Assembly (NCBI RefSeq): GCF_900113835.1
Contig: NZ_FOQV01000003.1
Coordinates: 434,001-498,000 of the forward strand
Length of the DNA: 64,000 nucleotides
Reading direction: 5' to 3'
From: Allobosea sp. OK403
GTDB lineage: Bacteria > Pseudomonadota > Alphaproteobacteria > Rhizobiales > Beijerinckiaceae
In this document: piece by piece, positions 53,488 to 63,893 of the stretch
Position numbering within the stretch: the first letter of the stretch is position 1
Layout: every line of letters begins with the position of its first letter
The notes under the pieces: generated by a model
Databases searched by the model: none
What the model was told of the DNA's origin: nothing
Seen by the model: the letters and a program-made list of their open reading frames with translations, nothing else
Position numbers and translations under genes: made by a program

Positions 53488-54705
53488 ATGGCTCGCGCCA
53501 TCCTGATCGTGCTCGATTCCGTCGGCTGCGGCGGAGCACGGGACGCGCATCTCTACGGCGACGAGGGTGCCGACACGCTGGGACATATCGCACAAGCCTG
53601 CGCCGATGGCAGGGGTGATCGCGCGGACCTGCGCAAGGGGCCGCTCAAATTGCCCAATCTGGTACGCCTCGGCCTTGCCCATGCCTGCGAGGCGTCCACT
53701 GGCAAACCGCTCGCCGGCATCGTCAAACCCGCCGCTCCCAAAGGCCAATACGGCTACGGCGTCGAGATCAGCCAGGGCAAGGACACGCCGTCCGGCCATT
53801 GGGAGATCGCCGGCTGCCCCGTGCCCTTCCAATGGGGCTATTTCACCGCGCTGGAGAATTCCTTCCCGCCCGATCTGGTCGCAGCGATGGTCAAGCAAGG
53901 CGCCCTGCCCGGCATCCTCGGCAACAAGCATGCGTCGGGCACCGCGATTATCGACGAGCTCGGCGAGGAGCACATCCGGTCGGGCAAGCCGATCTGCTAC
54001 ACCTCGGTCGACTCCGTGCTCCAGATCGCAGCTCACGAGGAGCTGTTCGGGCTGGAGCGGCTTTACGAGCTCTGCCGCAAGACGCGCCTTCTCGTCGACC
54101 CGCTGAAGATCGGCCGCGTGATCGCAAGGCCCTTCCTGGGGACGGCCGAGGACGGCTTCAAGCGCACCGGGAACCGCAAGGATTTCGCCATCCCACCACC
54201 TGACGAGACCTTGCTAGACCGGCTGGCGGCGCAAGGGCGCACGGTCATTACCGTCGGCAAGATCGGCGACATCTTCGCCCATCGCGCGACCGGCGAAGAG
54301 ATCAAGCCCTTCGGCAATGCGGCGATGTTCGAGGCCGCGCTGGAGGCGCTGGAACGTCTGCCCGATCGCGGCTTCTGCTTCGTCAACCTCGTCGACTTCG
54401 ACAGCGAATATGGCCATCGCCGCGACGTACCGGGCTATGCCGCCGCGCTGGAAGCCTTCGATGCGGCTCTGCCGCGCCTGGAAGCCGGGCTGAGACCGGG
54501 CGATATCGCGATGATCACCGCCGATCATGGCAATGATCCGACCTGGCCGGGCACGGACCATACGCGCGAGCACACGCCGATTCTTGCTTTTGGGCCCAAG
54601 CTGGCGCCGGGCCCGATCGGCCGGCGCGAGAGCTTTTCCGATATCGCGGCGACACTCGGAACCTGGCTCGGCATCGGCGCTGTGGGGCCTGGCCGCCCCT
54701 GGTAG
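53488..54705 (+). CDS. deoB: Phosphopentomutase
   Basis: A 405-residue enzyme that interconverts ribose-1-phosphate and ribose-5-phosphate (and the deoxy forms) in nucleoside salvage. Alkaline-phosphatase-superfamily metal motifs are clear: [16 protein letters not shown], the active Thr in GADTLGHIA, and [20 protein letters not shown] at the C-terminal metal site. It starts 2 nt after yejF, so it probably shares the peptide-importer transcript. It converges with the chemoreceptor gene with 3 nt between stops. Confidence 0.96.
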   Translation: MARAILIVLDSVGCGGARDAHLYGDEGADTLGHIAQACADGRGDRADLRKGPLKLPNLVRLGLAHACEASTGKPLAGIVKPAAPKGQYGYGVEISQGKDTPSGHWEIAGCPVPFQWGYFTALENSFPPDLVAAMVKQGALPGILGNKHASGTAIIDELGEEHIRSGKPICYTSVDSVLQIAAHEELFGLERLYELCRKTRLLVDPLKIGRVIARPFLGTAEDGFKRTGNRKDFAIPPPDETLLDRLAAQGRTVITVGKIGDIFAHRATGEEIKPFGNAAMFEAALEALERLPDRGFCFVNLVDFDSEYGHRRDVPGYAAALEAFDAALPRLEAGLRPGDIAMITADHGNDPTWPGTDHTREHTPILAFGPKLAPGPIGRRESFSDIAATLGTWLGIGAVGPGRPW

Positions 54706-54708
54706 TGC

Positions 54709-56166
54709 TCAGGCCGCCGCAACCAGAGTGCAGAACGCCGCGACCTCATGGCGGATGCTGTGAGCCTGCGCGGCAAGCGCATCGGCCGCCTCCTGCAATT
54801 GCTCCGCCGCATCATGCGTGCGCACCGTCATCAGCTCGAAATTGCCGACGACGCCGACGCCGCGCCTGGCGCCCTCGAAGGACAGCTGGACCTGGCGCGC
54901 GATCTCGGCGGTCGCGCGATCCTGCTCATGGACCGCGACCGCAATCGCCTCGGCCACTTTCTCGACCTCACCCATTGCGCCAACGATGTCGCGGATGGCC
55001 TTGAGCGAGCGTTGCGAGGCGATCTGCATCGCATGGATCTGGCCTGAGACTTCGTCGGTGGCGCGAGCCGTCTGCGCCGACAATGTCTTCACCTCGCTGG
55101 CAACAACCGCGAAGCCGCGCCCCATCTCCCCGGCACGCGCCGCCTCGATCGTGGCGTTCAGCGCCAGCATGCTGGTCTGCGCCGCGATGCCGCGAATGAT
55201 CTCGACGACGGCGCCGACATTCTCGCTGTTGCGGGCAAGCTCCTCGATTTCATCGCTGGCGCGGCGCGCGAGATCGGCCGCGTTCTTGGAACCGTCAGCG
55301 GAATGCGAGACGTTTCGGCCGATCTCACCGATCGATTCCGCGAGCTGACCGCTCGCATTGGCGAGCTGATCGATGCCGCGCGTCGTCGCGTCCGCGGCCT
55401 CCGAGACCAGCGCCATCTGCTGGCGCGCCTGATCCGACGTGCCGGTCAGTTCGCGCGACCCGCCCTGCATGGTCTCGGCCGAGCGATCGAGCACCGCCAT
55501 GGCCCGCTCCATCTGGGAGCGGAAGTTCTGGACGATCTCGCGCAGCGCCTCCGCGCGTCGCCCGAGCTCTTCCGCCTGGTGCTTTTCGCGTTCGCCCGCC
55601 ATCCGCTCGCGCTCGGCGATCTCGTTGGCCCGCTGCAAACTGTTTTCGTTGGTCGCGAACATGCGCCCCAGGATCACGGCAAGAGCCGCCAGGAACACGG
55701 TTTCGATGATGACGATCACGGCGTGCAACAGCACCCGCAGGAGGCTGCCGCCCTGATAGAACACAGCCGACGGCAAGATATATTGCAGGGCGAGGTGGTG
55801 CAGCGCGGTCAAGGCGGCGCCCATCACGATGGGGCGCCAATCGCAGAAACCGGCGAGCAAGGCCAGGACCGCGAAATAATACATATGTGTGTCGGGCTGC
55901 CAGGGATGGCCGGCGAAACTATAGACCAGCATCGAGACCTGGCCGATCAGCACGAGCGCAATGACGAGCTGCGTGACGATGGCGACGCCGTAGCGCAAAT
56001 AGAGCAGCAAGGCACCCACGGCCAGCAGTAGGGCACAGGACGCCGGCAGCAGGATGTCCCCGCCGAGGAACCAGATGCTCAGTGCCAGGATCGGTACATG
56101 CAGGAAGGCGAGCCCTAGCAGCACGCGCGCGACGGAGACGCGAATGCCCGTCAAGGTCCAGATCAT
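54709..56166 (-). CDS. Methyl-accepting chemotaxis protein with polytopic membrane sensor
   Basis: A 485-residue receptor. Residues 1-180 form about six hydrophobic segments with short loops, including [17 protein letters not shown], and no sizeable periplasmic domain. A coiled-coil linker (about 185-230) leads to the signalling domain, whose hairpin tip reads [20 protein letters not shown] followed by [20 protein letters not shown]. No HAMP or PAS domain is seen. It should sense a membrane or intracellular signal and control a CheA kinase encoded elsewhere. GGAG precedes the start by eight bases. It overlaps the upstream small gene by four bases. Confidence 0.92.
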   Translation of the reverse strand: MIWTLTGIRVSVARVLLGLAFLHVPILALSIWFLGGDILLPASCALLLAVGALLLYLRYGVAIVTQLVIALVLIGQVSMLVYSFAGHPWQPDTHMYYFAVLALLAGFCDWRPIVMGAALTALHHLALQYILPSAVFYQGGSLLRVLLHAVIVIIETVFLAALAVILGRMFATNENSLQRANEIAERERMAGEREKHQAEELGRRAEALREIVQNFRSQMERAMAVLDRSAETMQGGSRELTGTSDQARQQMALVSEAADATTRGIDQLANASGQLAESIGEIGRNVSHSADGSKNAADLARRASDEIEELARNSENVGAVVEIIRGIAAQTSMLALNATIEAARAGEMGRGFAVVASEVKTLSAQTARATDEVSGQIHAMQIASQRSLKAIRDIVGAMGEVEKVAEAIAVAVHEQDRATAEIARQVQLSFEGARRGVGVVGNFELMTVRTHDAAEQLQEAADALAAQAHSIRHEVAAFCTLVAAA

Positions 56167-56534
56167 AGGGATGGCTCCACGGACACGCGGGAATCGAGAC
56201 AGCCGGCGAGTCCAGCGAGCGCCAGCATGAGCAGGGCGCCTCGCGGTCTGGCGGCCTCGGCGCCGGCCTCGGCCACGATCACGATGAAAGGTGAAATGCC
56301 CCCGCGCAGGACGCGATGCCCGGCCGCGAGGCTTCGCGCGATCGCGTCCTGCTGCGGCAGCCATGGCGGGAAGATGATAGCCTGCGGCACGGCTCGACCG
56401 ATCGGGGCCTGAGGCAAGCTGAGCACGGCAGCCAGGCTGACAGCCATGAGAGTCAGCGCCACGATGCAGCCATCCCGTAGGGCCGTGACCCGCCCGCTAT
56501 TGGCGGAGACTCCGATCAGGCTTCCCGATGTCAT
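56163..56534 (-). CDS. Small membrane-linked protein upstream of the chemoreceptor
   Basis: A 123-residue protein with a hydrophobic segment at about 24-41 ([18 protein letters not shown]) and another near the C-terminus ([12 protein letters not shown]), with a middle part ([20 protein letters not shown]) that would lie in the periplasm. I do not recognise a family. The stop codon overlaps the chemoreceptor start (ATGA), indicating translational coupling and perhaps a sensory partner role, which is inference. Confidence 0.65.
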   Translation of the reverse strand: MTSGSLIGVSANSGRVTALRDGCIVALTLMAVSLAAVLSLPQAPIGRAVPQAIIFPPWLPQQDAIARSLAAGHRVLRGGISPFIVIVAEAGAEAARPRGALLMLALAGLAGCLDSRVSVEPSL

Positions 56535-56677
56535 GGGACGTGGGTCTCTCCAGAGGCGGCAAGGTTTCTGCGCGTTTCCGGATGAACTGGGGCCACTCCC
56601 GTAAAGTTTTGCTTAAAGATGAAGGCAAAGCCTAACCGTGTTGATTTTGAGCGCTTCCGTTTACTGTTTTTAAGAGG

Positions 56678-56706
56678 TTGAAAATTACAACTGTAGATAG
56701 TATTTA
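56678..56706 (+). promoter_or_regulatory. Candidate sigma-70 promoter of the tadE-like gene
   Basis: TTGAAA (56678..56683), a 17-base spacer and TATTTA (56701..56706) lie just upstream of the tadE-like start in a markedly AT-rich leader (about 56590..56715), unlike the GC-rich surroundings. The -35 is good; the -10 is weak. Confidence 0.35.
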
Positions 56707-56726
56707 AATACCAGAGGGTGCATCCC

Positions 56727-57155
56727 ATGTGGACCTCAGCAAACCGGCTCCGTCGGAACGAAGCCGCCACCAGCGCCGTCGAATTCGCGATGGTCGCGCC
56801 AGTCCTCCTTCTGATGATATTCGGCATCATCGGTTACGGCTACGTTCTGGGCATTTATCACGGCATCCAGCAAGTCGCCTCCGAAGCCGCCCGCGCCTCC
56901 GTTTCCGGCGTAACCGACGCTGAACGCGACCAGATCGCGCGCGCCTTCGTCACAGCGAACGCATCCTCCTACGCATTCCTCGATCCGACCAAGGTAAGCG
57001 TGACGACGGCCCAGAGCGGCCCGCCGCAGCAGACCTTCTCGGTCGCGGTTGCCTACGACATGTCCGGCACGCTCTTCCAGAGCCTCGCCTCACTTGTCTC
57101 GCTACCACCACCTACGGTTGTGCGCCAAGCTGTCATCCAGCGCGGCGGCTACTGA
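56727..57155 (+). CDS. TadE-like pseudopilin/assembly protein
   Basis: A 142-residue protein with the TadE motif: a basic N-terminus (RLRRNEAATSAVEFAMVAPV) leading into one transmembrane segment (LLLMIFGIIGYGYVLGI) with the conserved Glu. The rest is extracytoplasmic. TadE proteins are minor pilins or assembly factors of Tad/Flp pili. The ATG at 56727 has GAGGG eight bases upstream; a GTG three codons earlier is also possible. It is followed after 38 nt by the TadG-like gene. No tad ATPase or secretin gene lies in the window. Confidence 0.88.
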   Translation: MWTSANRLRRNEAATSAVEFAMVAPVLLLMIFGIIGYGYVLGIYHGIQQVASEAARASVSGVTDAERDQIARAFVTANASSYAFLDPTKVSVTTAQSGPPQQTFSVAVAYDMSGTLFQSLASLVSLPPPTVVRQAVIQRGGY

Positions 57156-57193
57156 CCCAGATCCTTGCTCTCAGCCCCTCGCAGGAGGCCGTG

Positions 57194-58900
57194 ATGAATT
57201 GCAGCTTCAAAGCCTTTGCCAAGAACGAGCGCGGTGGTGCAGCTCTGCTCTTCGCCGCCGGGATCTTCGTCCTTTTCGGCTTTGGCGCGATGGCGGTCGA
57301 TGTCGGCAGCTTCTTCTATGAGAAGAGGCGACAGCAGACCGCCAACGATCTCGCGGCGCTTGCAGCCGCTGCGGATCTGCCGCGCGCCACGGCTGCCGCG
57401 CAGGCCACCGCCGGCAGCAACGGCTACCCGGCCAACACCGTCCTGACCGTACAGACCGGCATCTACAACGCCGACGCGACGATACCGGTCAACAACCGCT
57501 TCACGCCCAGCACGGGAACGACAGCCAACGCCGTCAAGGTCGAGATGCGCAGCGTCACGCAGATGCTGCTTGGCCGCGTTCTCGCGGCCAGTCCGTCAAG
57601 CACGGCCCAGGCCAGCACGACGCTGGCGAGCTACTCGAGTGGTGATGTGCCGATCGGCAGCAGCGCCATCGCGGTGCAGGATGCGCAGGCCGCCTTCGCG
57701 GTCGGTTCACGGCTGGCGCAACTGGACGGCGGTCTCCTGAACAGCCTGCTCGGTTCGCTCCTGGGCAGCAGCGTCTCCCTTTCCGTGATGGACTACAACG
57801 GGCTGGCGCAGGCGCGGATCGACCTGTTCACATTCTCCAAATACTTGGCGGTGCGCGCGAATCTGTCGGCCGTGACCTATGACGACGTGCTGAAGGCCAA
57901 TGTGAAACTCGGCGACGTGCTTTATGCCGCCCAGCAGGCCGCGCGCGACAACAGCACCAGCAGCGTGACAGCGAACAACGCGCTCTCGCAGCTGGCCACG
58001 GCGACGGCTAACTCGACGCAGCGCGTCGACCTGACCAAGCTCATCTCGTTTGGCCCCGCCGGCCAGACAGCGCTGTCGCTGCCGGGGCCGATCACGGCTT
58101 CGCTTACGGCGCTGGACTTCGTCTCGGCGGTCGCCCAGATCTCCAATGGCACGCGCCAGATCGACACGGGGCTTTCCATCAACATCCCGGGCCTCGCGGC
58201 GGTCTCGCTCAAGCTCGCCATCGGCGAGCGGCCAGTGGGCACGAGCCTCGTCAGCGTCGGACGCGCAGGCGCGACCGTCCACACCGCCCAGACCCGCCTG
58301 CTGCTGACGATCAACCTCGTCGGCGGCGTACAAGGCTCGCTGGTAAGCCTGCCGCTCTATCTCGAGCTCGCGGCCGCAACGGCGAAGCTCACGAGCGTCC
58401 AGTGCAATGCCGGCGACGTCACCACCTCCCGTGTCACGCTCGGCGTCACACCGGCCGTGGTCGACGCCTGGATCGGGCAGGTCTCGCTGGCGGACTTCAA
58501 CAACTTCAGCACGAGCCCGAACCCGCCCGCCGCCGTGGTTCTGAACCTTGGCCTCCTCAAGGTGACGCTGCGGGCACATGCGACCATGACGAATCTGGCT
58601 GAGACCCCGGTGAGCTTCACCTATCCGGAGATCCTGCGCGGCGACAAACACACGACCTCGACGCAGGATTTCATCGCGAGCCTATTGTCGCGCCTCTTTG
58701 GCGATCTCGAGATCCGTCTCGATCCGCTGGGACTCGACCTCGGCGGCGTCGGCAACCTCGTCGGCGGCGTCGTCGCAGCCGCGGCGACCCCGATCGACCA
58801 ATTGCTCACCGGTGTGCTCGGAACGCTCGGCATCGGCCTCGGCCAGGCCGATAGCTGGGTCACCGGCGTGCGCTGCGGTGGCTCCCTGCTGGTGCGCTAA
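57194..58900 (+). CDS. TadG-like surface/pilus protein
   Basis: A 568-residue protein. The N-terminus (NERGGAALLFAAGIFVLFGF, then GAMAVDVGSFFYEKRRQQTA, then NDLAALAAA) is the TadG/TadE-like anchor with the putative pilus-assembly Flp motif. The long C-terminal part is Ala/Ser/Thr/Leu-rich with leucine-spaced stretches (GGLLNSLLGSLLGSSVSLSV, LLTGVLGTLGIGLGQ) and few charged residues, likely beta-rich and secreted. No von Willebrand domain is evident, unlike in longer TadG proteins. GGAGG precedes the start. It ends seven bases before a family C repeat. Confidence 0.82.
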   Translation: MNCSFKAFAKNERGGAALLFAAGIFVLFGFGAMAVDVGSFFYEKRRQQTANDLAALAAAADLPRATAAAQATAGSNGYPANTVLTVQTGIYNADATIPVNNRFTPSTGTTANAVKVEMRSVTQMLLGRVLAASPSSTAQASTTLASYSSGDVPIGSSAIAVQDAQAAFAVGSRLAQLDGGLLNSLLGSLLGSSVSLSVMDYNGLAQARIDLFTFSKYLAVRANLSAVTYDDVLKANVKLGDVLYAAQQAARDNSTSSVTANNALSQLATATANSTQRVDLTKLISFGPAGQTALSLPGPITASLTALDFVSAVAQISNGTRQIDTGLSINIPGLAAVSLKLAIGERPVGTSLVSVGRAGATVHTAQTRLLLTINLVGGVQGSLVSLPLYLELAAATAKLTSVQCNAGDVTTSRVTLGVTPAVVDAWIGQVSLADFNNFSTSPNPPAAVVLNLGLLKVTLRAHATMTNLAETPVSFTYPEILRGDKHTTSTQDFIASLLSRLFGDLEIRLDPLGLDLGGVGNLVGGVVAAAATPIDQLLTGVLGTLGIGLGQADSWVTGVRCGGSLLVR

Positions 58901-58906
58901 GTTCAG

Positions 58907-58996
58907 CCGTCATTGCGAGCGCAGCGAAGCAATCCAGGGGGCGCCGAGCTCTGTCGCTCCTGGATTGCTTCGTCGCTTTGCTCCTCGCAATGACGG
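58907..58996. repeat. Palindromic intergenic repeat, family C copy 3
   Basis: CCGTCATTGCGAG and CTCGCAATGACGG at the ends with inner AAGCAATCCAGG and CCTGGATTGCTT arms. It lies between the convergent tadG-like and phosphatase genes, where it could hinder read-through in both directions. Confidence 0.9.
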
Positions 58997-59030
58997 TGTG
59001 GTTCACGCCAAAATGGTTCGAAGGGCGCTC

Positions 59031-59477
59031 TCACGCCCTCAGCCTGTCCTTGATGCGTTGCATCAACCCGTCGCGCACCTCGCGATAGGCCTCCAGCACC
59101 TGCTCGCGCGAGCCCTGCACGACGGTAGGGTCGATCGTCGGCCAATATTCGACATCGGCAGCGACCGTGCGCGTCAGATCGAGCGCCTTGTGATGAGCTT
59201 CCGGCGAGAGCGAAATGATCAGGTCGAAATTCAACCCCTCCCACTCTTCCAGCTCCTCGACCGATTTCGGCTTGTGCTTGTGGGCGTCGATGCCGATCTC
59301 GTCGAGAACCGTGAGCATGAAGCCGTCCACCTCGCCCCGCCTGGCCCCGGCCGACTGGACATAGATCGACTTGCCGAAGAAGTGCTTGGCCATCGCCTCG
59401 GCCATGGGCGAACGCACCGCGTTCTGCGCGCACATGAACAGCACGCTCTGAACCTTGCGCGAGGCGGCGGGCTCCAC
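59031..59477 (-). CDS. Low-molecular-weight protein-tyrosine phosphatase family protein
   Basis: A 148-residue enzyme with the P-loop CAQNAVRSPMAEA (nucleophile Cys16, C-x5-R) and the late general-acid Asp in IDPTVVQG. The fold also occurs in arsenate reductases, so phosphotyrosine or arsenate as substrate cannot be settled. It starts at a GTG five bases after the UPF0262 stop and is co-transcribed with it. This pair is conserved next to hisD in many Hyphomicrobiales. Confidence 0.9.
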   Translation of the reverse strand: MEPAASRKVQSVLFMCAQNAVRSPMAEAMAKHFFGKSIYVQSAGARRGEVDGFMLTVLDEIGIDAHKHKPKSVEELEEWEGLNFDLIISLSPEAHHKALDLTRTVAADVEYWPTIDPTVVQGSREQVLEAYREVRDGLMQRIKDRLRA

Positions 59478-59482
59478 CCTGC

Positions 59483-59956
59483 TCAGCCCTTCCAGTGCAA
59501 CGCATAGATTAGCGTGAAGAGCCGCCGTGCCGTGTCGAAATCGATTTCGACCTTGCTCGCGAGGCGGTCCACCAGAATATGCGCCGCCTCGTCGTGAAGG
59601 CCGCGCCGGCCCATGTCGATCGATTCGATCTGCGAGGGCGTGGCGGTGCGGATGGCGGCGTAATAGCTCTCGCAGACCAGCGCATAGTCCTTGATGATGC
59701 GACGCAGCGGCGTCAGCGAGAGATGATGCGCAACGACGGGAACGCCATCGGCCTGACGGACGTCGAAGACCAGCCGGCGCTCGACCAATGCCAGATGCGC
59801 CAGATAGGGCCCGCCATCATGGCCGGGAAGCGCGAAGTGATTGCGCTCGATCAGATCGTAGATCGCAACCGCGCGCTCGTGCTCCTGATCCGGCGAGCCA
59901 CGCCCAAGCGAGGCTTCGTCGAGCGTGACGCCGATCAGGCATTTCGTCTCCGACAT
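59483..59956 (-). CDS. UPF0262 family protein
   Basis: A 157-residue cytoplasmic protein of an alphaproteobacterial family of unknown function. Recognisable stretches are [35 protein letters not shown] and [17 protein letters not shown]. It normally follows hisD directly. Here 264 bp of repeat DNA separate the two, so it may need its own promoter. Confidence 0.88.
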   Translation of the reverse strand: MSETKCLIGVTLDEASLGRGSPDQEHERAVAIYDLIERNHFALPGHDGGPYLAHLALVERRLVFDVRQADGVPVVAHHLSLTPLRRIIKDYALVCESYYAAIRTATPSQIESIDMGRRGLHDEAAHILVDRLASKVEIDFDTARRLFTLIYALHWKG

Positions 59957-59986
59957 GCAATCTCCGATCGGACCGGACGGCCCTAA

Positions 59987-60106
59987 AGCCGGATGATGTC
60001 AGATGGGATCACCAAGTAATCCCATCTGACATCATCCGGCTCTCATCTAAACGTGAGAGCAGGATCAATGCGAAAAACCGGTCCCCACTTTTTCGCATCC
60101 TGCTCA
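59987..60106 (-). repeat. Family A repeat copy 6, inverted, with a 23-bp-arm hairpin
   Basis: On the minus strand it has GAGCAGGATGCGAAAAAGTG and the CCGGTTTTTCGCAT core as in the other copies. The terminal hairpin has perfect 23-bp arms (59987..60009 and 60019..60041; the inner 18 bases read GATGATGTCAGATGGGAT) around a 9-base loop. Its sequence differs from copies 1 and 2. Confidence 0.9.
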
Positions 60107-60107
60107 A

Positions 60108-60145
60108 GAGCTGCTGAACGATCCAACTGGATCGTTCAGCAGCTC
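60108..60145. repeat. Perfect hairpin, 18-bp arms, 2-base loop
   Basis: GAGCTGCTGAACGATCCA and its exact complement are separated by AC. It joins family A copy 6 to the half copy of family B that follows, taking the place of the left half of family B. Confidence 0.9.
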
Positions 60146-60151
60146 TCGCTC

Positions 60152-60209
60152 TTTGTTTTATCGCGTTTTCTTCACGCGAACCGGTGTCCACTTCGCTCGA
60201 AAACGCTCT
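60152..60209. repeat. Family B repeat copy 2, right half only
   Basis: 58 bp matching 12144..12201 with three mismatches, including the core GAACCGGTGTCCACTT. The left half of the element is replaced by the hairpin at 60108..60145. It ends 11 nt before the hisD stop. Confidence 0.85.
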
Positions 60210-60220
60210 GGGACATTGAT

Positions 60221-61513
<1,293 letters not shown>

Positions 61514-61546
61514 CGCAAAACCTTAAGAGCTATGGCGTGGAACAGG

Positions 61547-61993
61547 TCAGGCGCCGTTGGGATGGTCGGGCGTCGCGACCGCTTCCCAGACCGGGCCGAG
61601 ATCCTTCATCTGAGCTTCGATACATTCGACAGCGAGCCGGATCGCGGCACCGTCCGAGAAGTGCAAGGTGACGTCGCCAGCCGGGCCGTCGCGCTCGTCG
61701 AAGGTGATTGCCAGCAGGTTCAGGACCGTGCCCGGGGCGGCTGTGTCGATCCCTGTGCTGCGGGCCGTGGTGACCCGCTCGAAATGCAGCGCGGCGAGAC
61801 GCCGCCGGCGCTGCCCGGCCTGCACGCCCGCCCAGTCGAACCGGCGCGCCGCGAGCGCGAAACGCTTTTCGCCTGGAAGATAAGCGATATCCGCCACCTT
61901 CAGGACAGCATCCTGAAGATGAGCGGACAGGATCGCCAGATCGTCAGTGTCGAGTGCGATCAGCTTCAGCGGGTCTGCGGCGTCAATCGGCAT
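61547..61993 (-). CDS. DUF2948 family protein
   Basis: A 148-residue cytoplasmic protein of unknown function. Recognisable stretches are DPLKLIALDTDDLAILSAHL, DAVLKVADIAYLPGEKRF, and VECIEAQMKDLGPVW near the C-terminus. It lies between murA and hisD with gaps of 31 and 33 nt on the same strand, the conserved position of the family. Confidence 0.9.
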   Translation of the reverse strand: MPIDAADPLKLIALDTDDLAILSAHLQDAVLKVADIAYLPGEKRFALAARRFDWAGVQAGQRRRRLAALHFERVTTARSTGIDTAAPGTVLNLLAITFDERDGPAGDVTLHFSDGAAIRLAVECIEAQMKDLGPVWEAVATPDHPNGA

Positions 61994-62024
61994 CGCGATG
62001 TTCTGGCGAGGCCGCGCGGTAACG

Positions 62025-63314
62025 TCAACTGCTGATGCGTTCGACCTCGGCGCCGCAGCGCGTCAGCTTCGCCTCGAGCGCCTCGAAACCGCGGTCGAGA
62101 TGGTAGACGCGGTTGATCGTGGTGTCGCCTTCGGCGGCGAGACCGCCGATGACGAGCGAGACCGAGGCGCGCAGATCCGTCGCCATCACAGGAGCGCCGG
62201 TGAGCTTGGCGACGCCCTCGACATAGGCGGCATCGCCGTCCAGCCTGATCTTCGCGCCCAGCCGCGCCAGCTCCTGCACATGCATGAAGCGGTTCTCGAA
62301 GATGGTCTCGCGAATGCGCGAGGTGCCCTTAGCCCGCGTCATCAGCGCCATGAACTGCGCCTGGAGATCGGTCGGGAAGCCAGGGAAGGGGTCGGTGTCG
62401 ACATCGACGGCGTTCAGCGCCTGGCCGTTGCGGCGGACGCGGATACCCTCATTGGTCGAGCTGATATCGACGCCCGCCTTGGTCAGAACGTCGAGCGCCG
62501 ATTGCAGCAGGTCGGGACGCGCGCCTTCGAGCAGTACGTCGCCGCCCGTCATCGCGACGGCCATCGCATAGGTCCCGGTCTCGATACGGTCGGGCAGGAC
62601 CGCGTGATGGGCACCGCCAAGGCGGGCGACACCGGTGACGACGATGCGCGAGGTGCCGGCCCCCTCGATCTTGGCGCCCATCTTAACGAGGCAGGCGGCA
62701 AGGTCCGTCACCTCCGGCTCGCGCGCGGCATTCTCGATGACCGTCGTGCCATCGGCCAGCACGGCAGCCATCAGCGCGGTATGGGTGCCACCGACCGTGA
62801 CCTTCGGGAAGCTGATCTCGGCACCCTTCAGGCCCTTGGGCGCCCGCGCCAGGGCGTAGCCGTTCTCGATGGTGATCTGCGCACCGAGTTTCTCCAGCGC
62901 CATCAGCAGCAGATCGACAGGGCGCGTGCCGATGGCGCAGCCGCCGGGCAGCGAAACCTTGGCCTCGCCCATGCGCGCCAGGATCGGCGCAATCACCCAG
63001 AAGCTCGCCCGCATGGTCGAGACCAATTCATAGGGCGCGCAGGTATCGGTGATCTGGCGCGCCGTCAGAGAGATGGTCTGGCCGCTTTCGGCCGACTGGC
63101 CGATGCGCTTGCCCGCGACCGTGCGATCGACCCCCTGGTTGGACAGGATCCGCGACAGCGCCGTGACGTCGGAGAGGCGCGGCACATTGACCAGCGTCAA
63201 CGTCTCGTCCGTCAGCAGGCTTGCGATCATCAGCGGGAGAGCGGCGTTTTTCGCCCCCGAGATCTGGATATTGCCATTGAGGCGCTGGCCGCCGGTGATG
63301 CGGATCTTGTCCAT
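62025..63314 (-). CDS. murA: UDP-N-acetylglucosamine 1-carboxyvinyltransferase
   Basis: A 429-residue enzyme for the first committed step of peptidoglycan synthesis, adding enolpyruvate to UDP-GlcNAc. [20 protein letters not shown] opens it, [14 protein letters not shown] follows, and the fosfomycin-reactive Cys is in [15 protein letters not shown], so the enzyme should be of the fosfomycin-sensitive type. AGCAGG lies eight bases before the chosen Met. It heads the leftward block murA, DUF2948, hisD, UPF0262, phosphatase. Confidence 0.97.
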   Translation of the reverse strand: MDKIRITGGQRLNGNIQISGAKNAALPLMIASLLTDETLTLVNVPRLSDVTALSRILSNQGVDRTVAGKRIGQSAESGQTISLTARQITDTCAPYELVSTMRASFWVIAPILARMGEAKVSLPGGCAIGTRPVDLLLMALEKLGAQITIENGYALARAPKGLKGAEISFPKVTVGGTHTALMAAVLADGTTVIENAAREPEVTDLAACLVKMGAKIEGAGTSRIVVTGVARLGGAHHAVLPDRIETGTYAMAVAMTGGDVLLEGARPDLLQSALDVLTKAGVDISSTNEGIRVRRNGQALNAVDVDTDPFPGFPTDLQAQFMALMTRAKGTSRIRETIFENRFMHVQELARLGAKIRLDGDAAYVEGVAKLTGAPVMATDLRASVSLVIGGLAAEGDTTINRVYHLDRGFEALEAKLTRCGAEVERISS

Positions 63315-63372
63315 CGTGATGACCTGCTGGCCTGCCGCCGCGAAACGCCGGGCGGCGCATGAATTATGAGAA

Positions 63373-63537
63373 TCAGGACCGGGAGGTTTCGGCCTGGGCT
63401 TGCGATACCGGTTCCTGCGCTTTCGCCTCATCCGTGCGGCGAGCGCGAGCCTGAGCCTTGCGGCGCTTCAGGTTCTCGCGGAGGGCGGCGGCAAGGCGCG
63501 CTCTCTTCTCGTCTTCTGCGGATGGTGGGCGGTTCAC
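63373..63537 (-). CDS. Small basic conserved protein upstream of murA
   Basis: A 54-residue reading frame from a GTG at 63537. It reads [20 protein letters not shown], then [20 protein letters not shown], then ends QAETSRS: a charged helix with a strongly basic centre. I recall similar [15 protein letters not shown] proteins upstream of murA in related genomes, but cannot verify this. An in-frame stop lies seven codons upstream, so the GTG is the only start available, although its ribosome binding site is weak. The gap to murA is 58 nt. Function unknown. Confidence 0.6.
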   Translation of the reverse strand: MNRPPSAEDEKRARLAAALRENLKRRKAQARARRTDEAKAQEPVSQAQAETSRS

Positions 63538-63893
63538 GGCATCAACTCGGCATCAACGTTTCAACGCTCGGATCGCGGCGAATTCGCGGCGCATCGTTAG
63601 CCCTGGTTGTGGTTTTGAACAAGCAGGTGAGCGCGCGGCAAGACGTAAGCCCGGCAAGACGCAAACCCGCAGCCGGCCCTGTCCCGTTTCGCGACAGGTC
63701 TTCCGTGCCACAGCGGCTCATCCCGGCATCCCTCTAGCTTCGCAACGGGCTTCGCGTGGGACGCCCCGCCCCCTGAAAAGGAAACGATCCGCCGCGATCG
63801 GCAAGCTGCGAGAACGATTGTTCCGCCCTGGAGGGAACTGGCGCCCGAATCTTTCCTTCGCGGAGTGAGCCCGCCCGACAGCACGTGATTTGC
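63538..63893. other. Upstream region of the murA block, no gene seen
   Basis: 356 bp without a frame that looks coding. A short inverted repeat CCTGTC...GACAGG lies near 63682..63703. The murA block promoter should be here, but no clear motif stands out. Confidence 0.4.
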
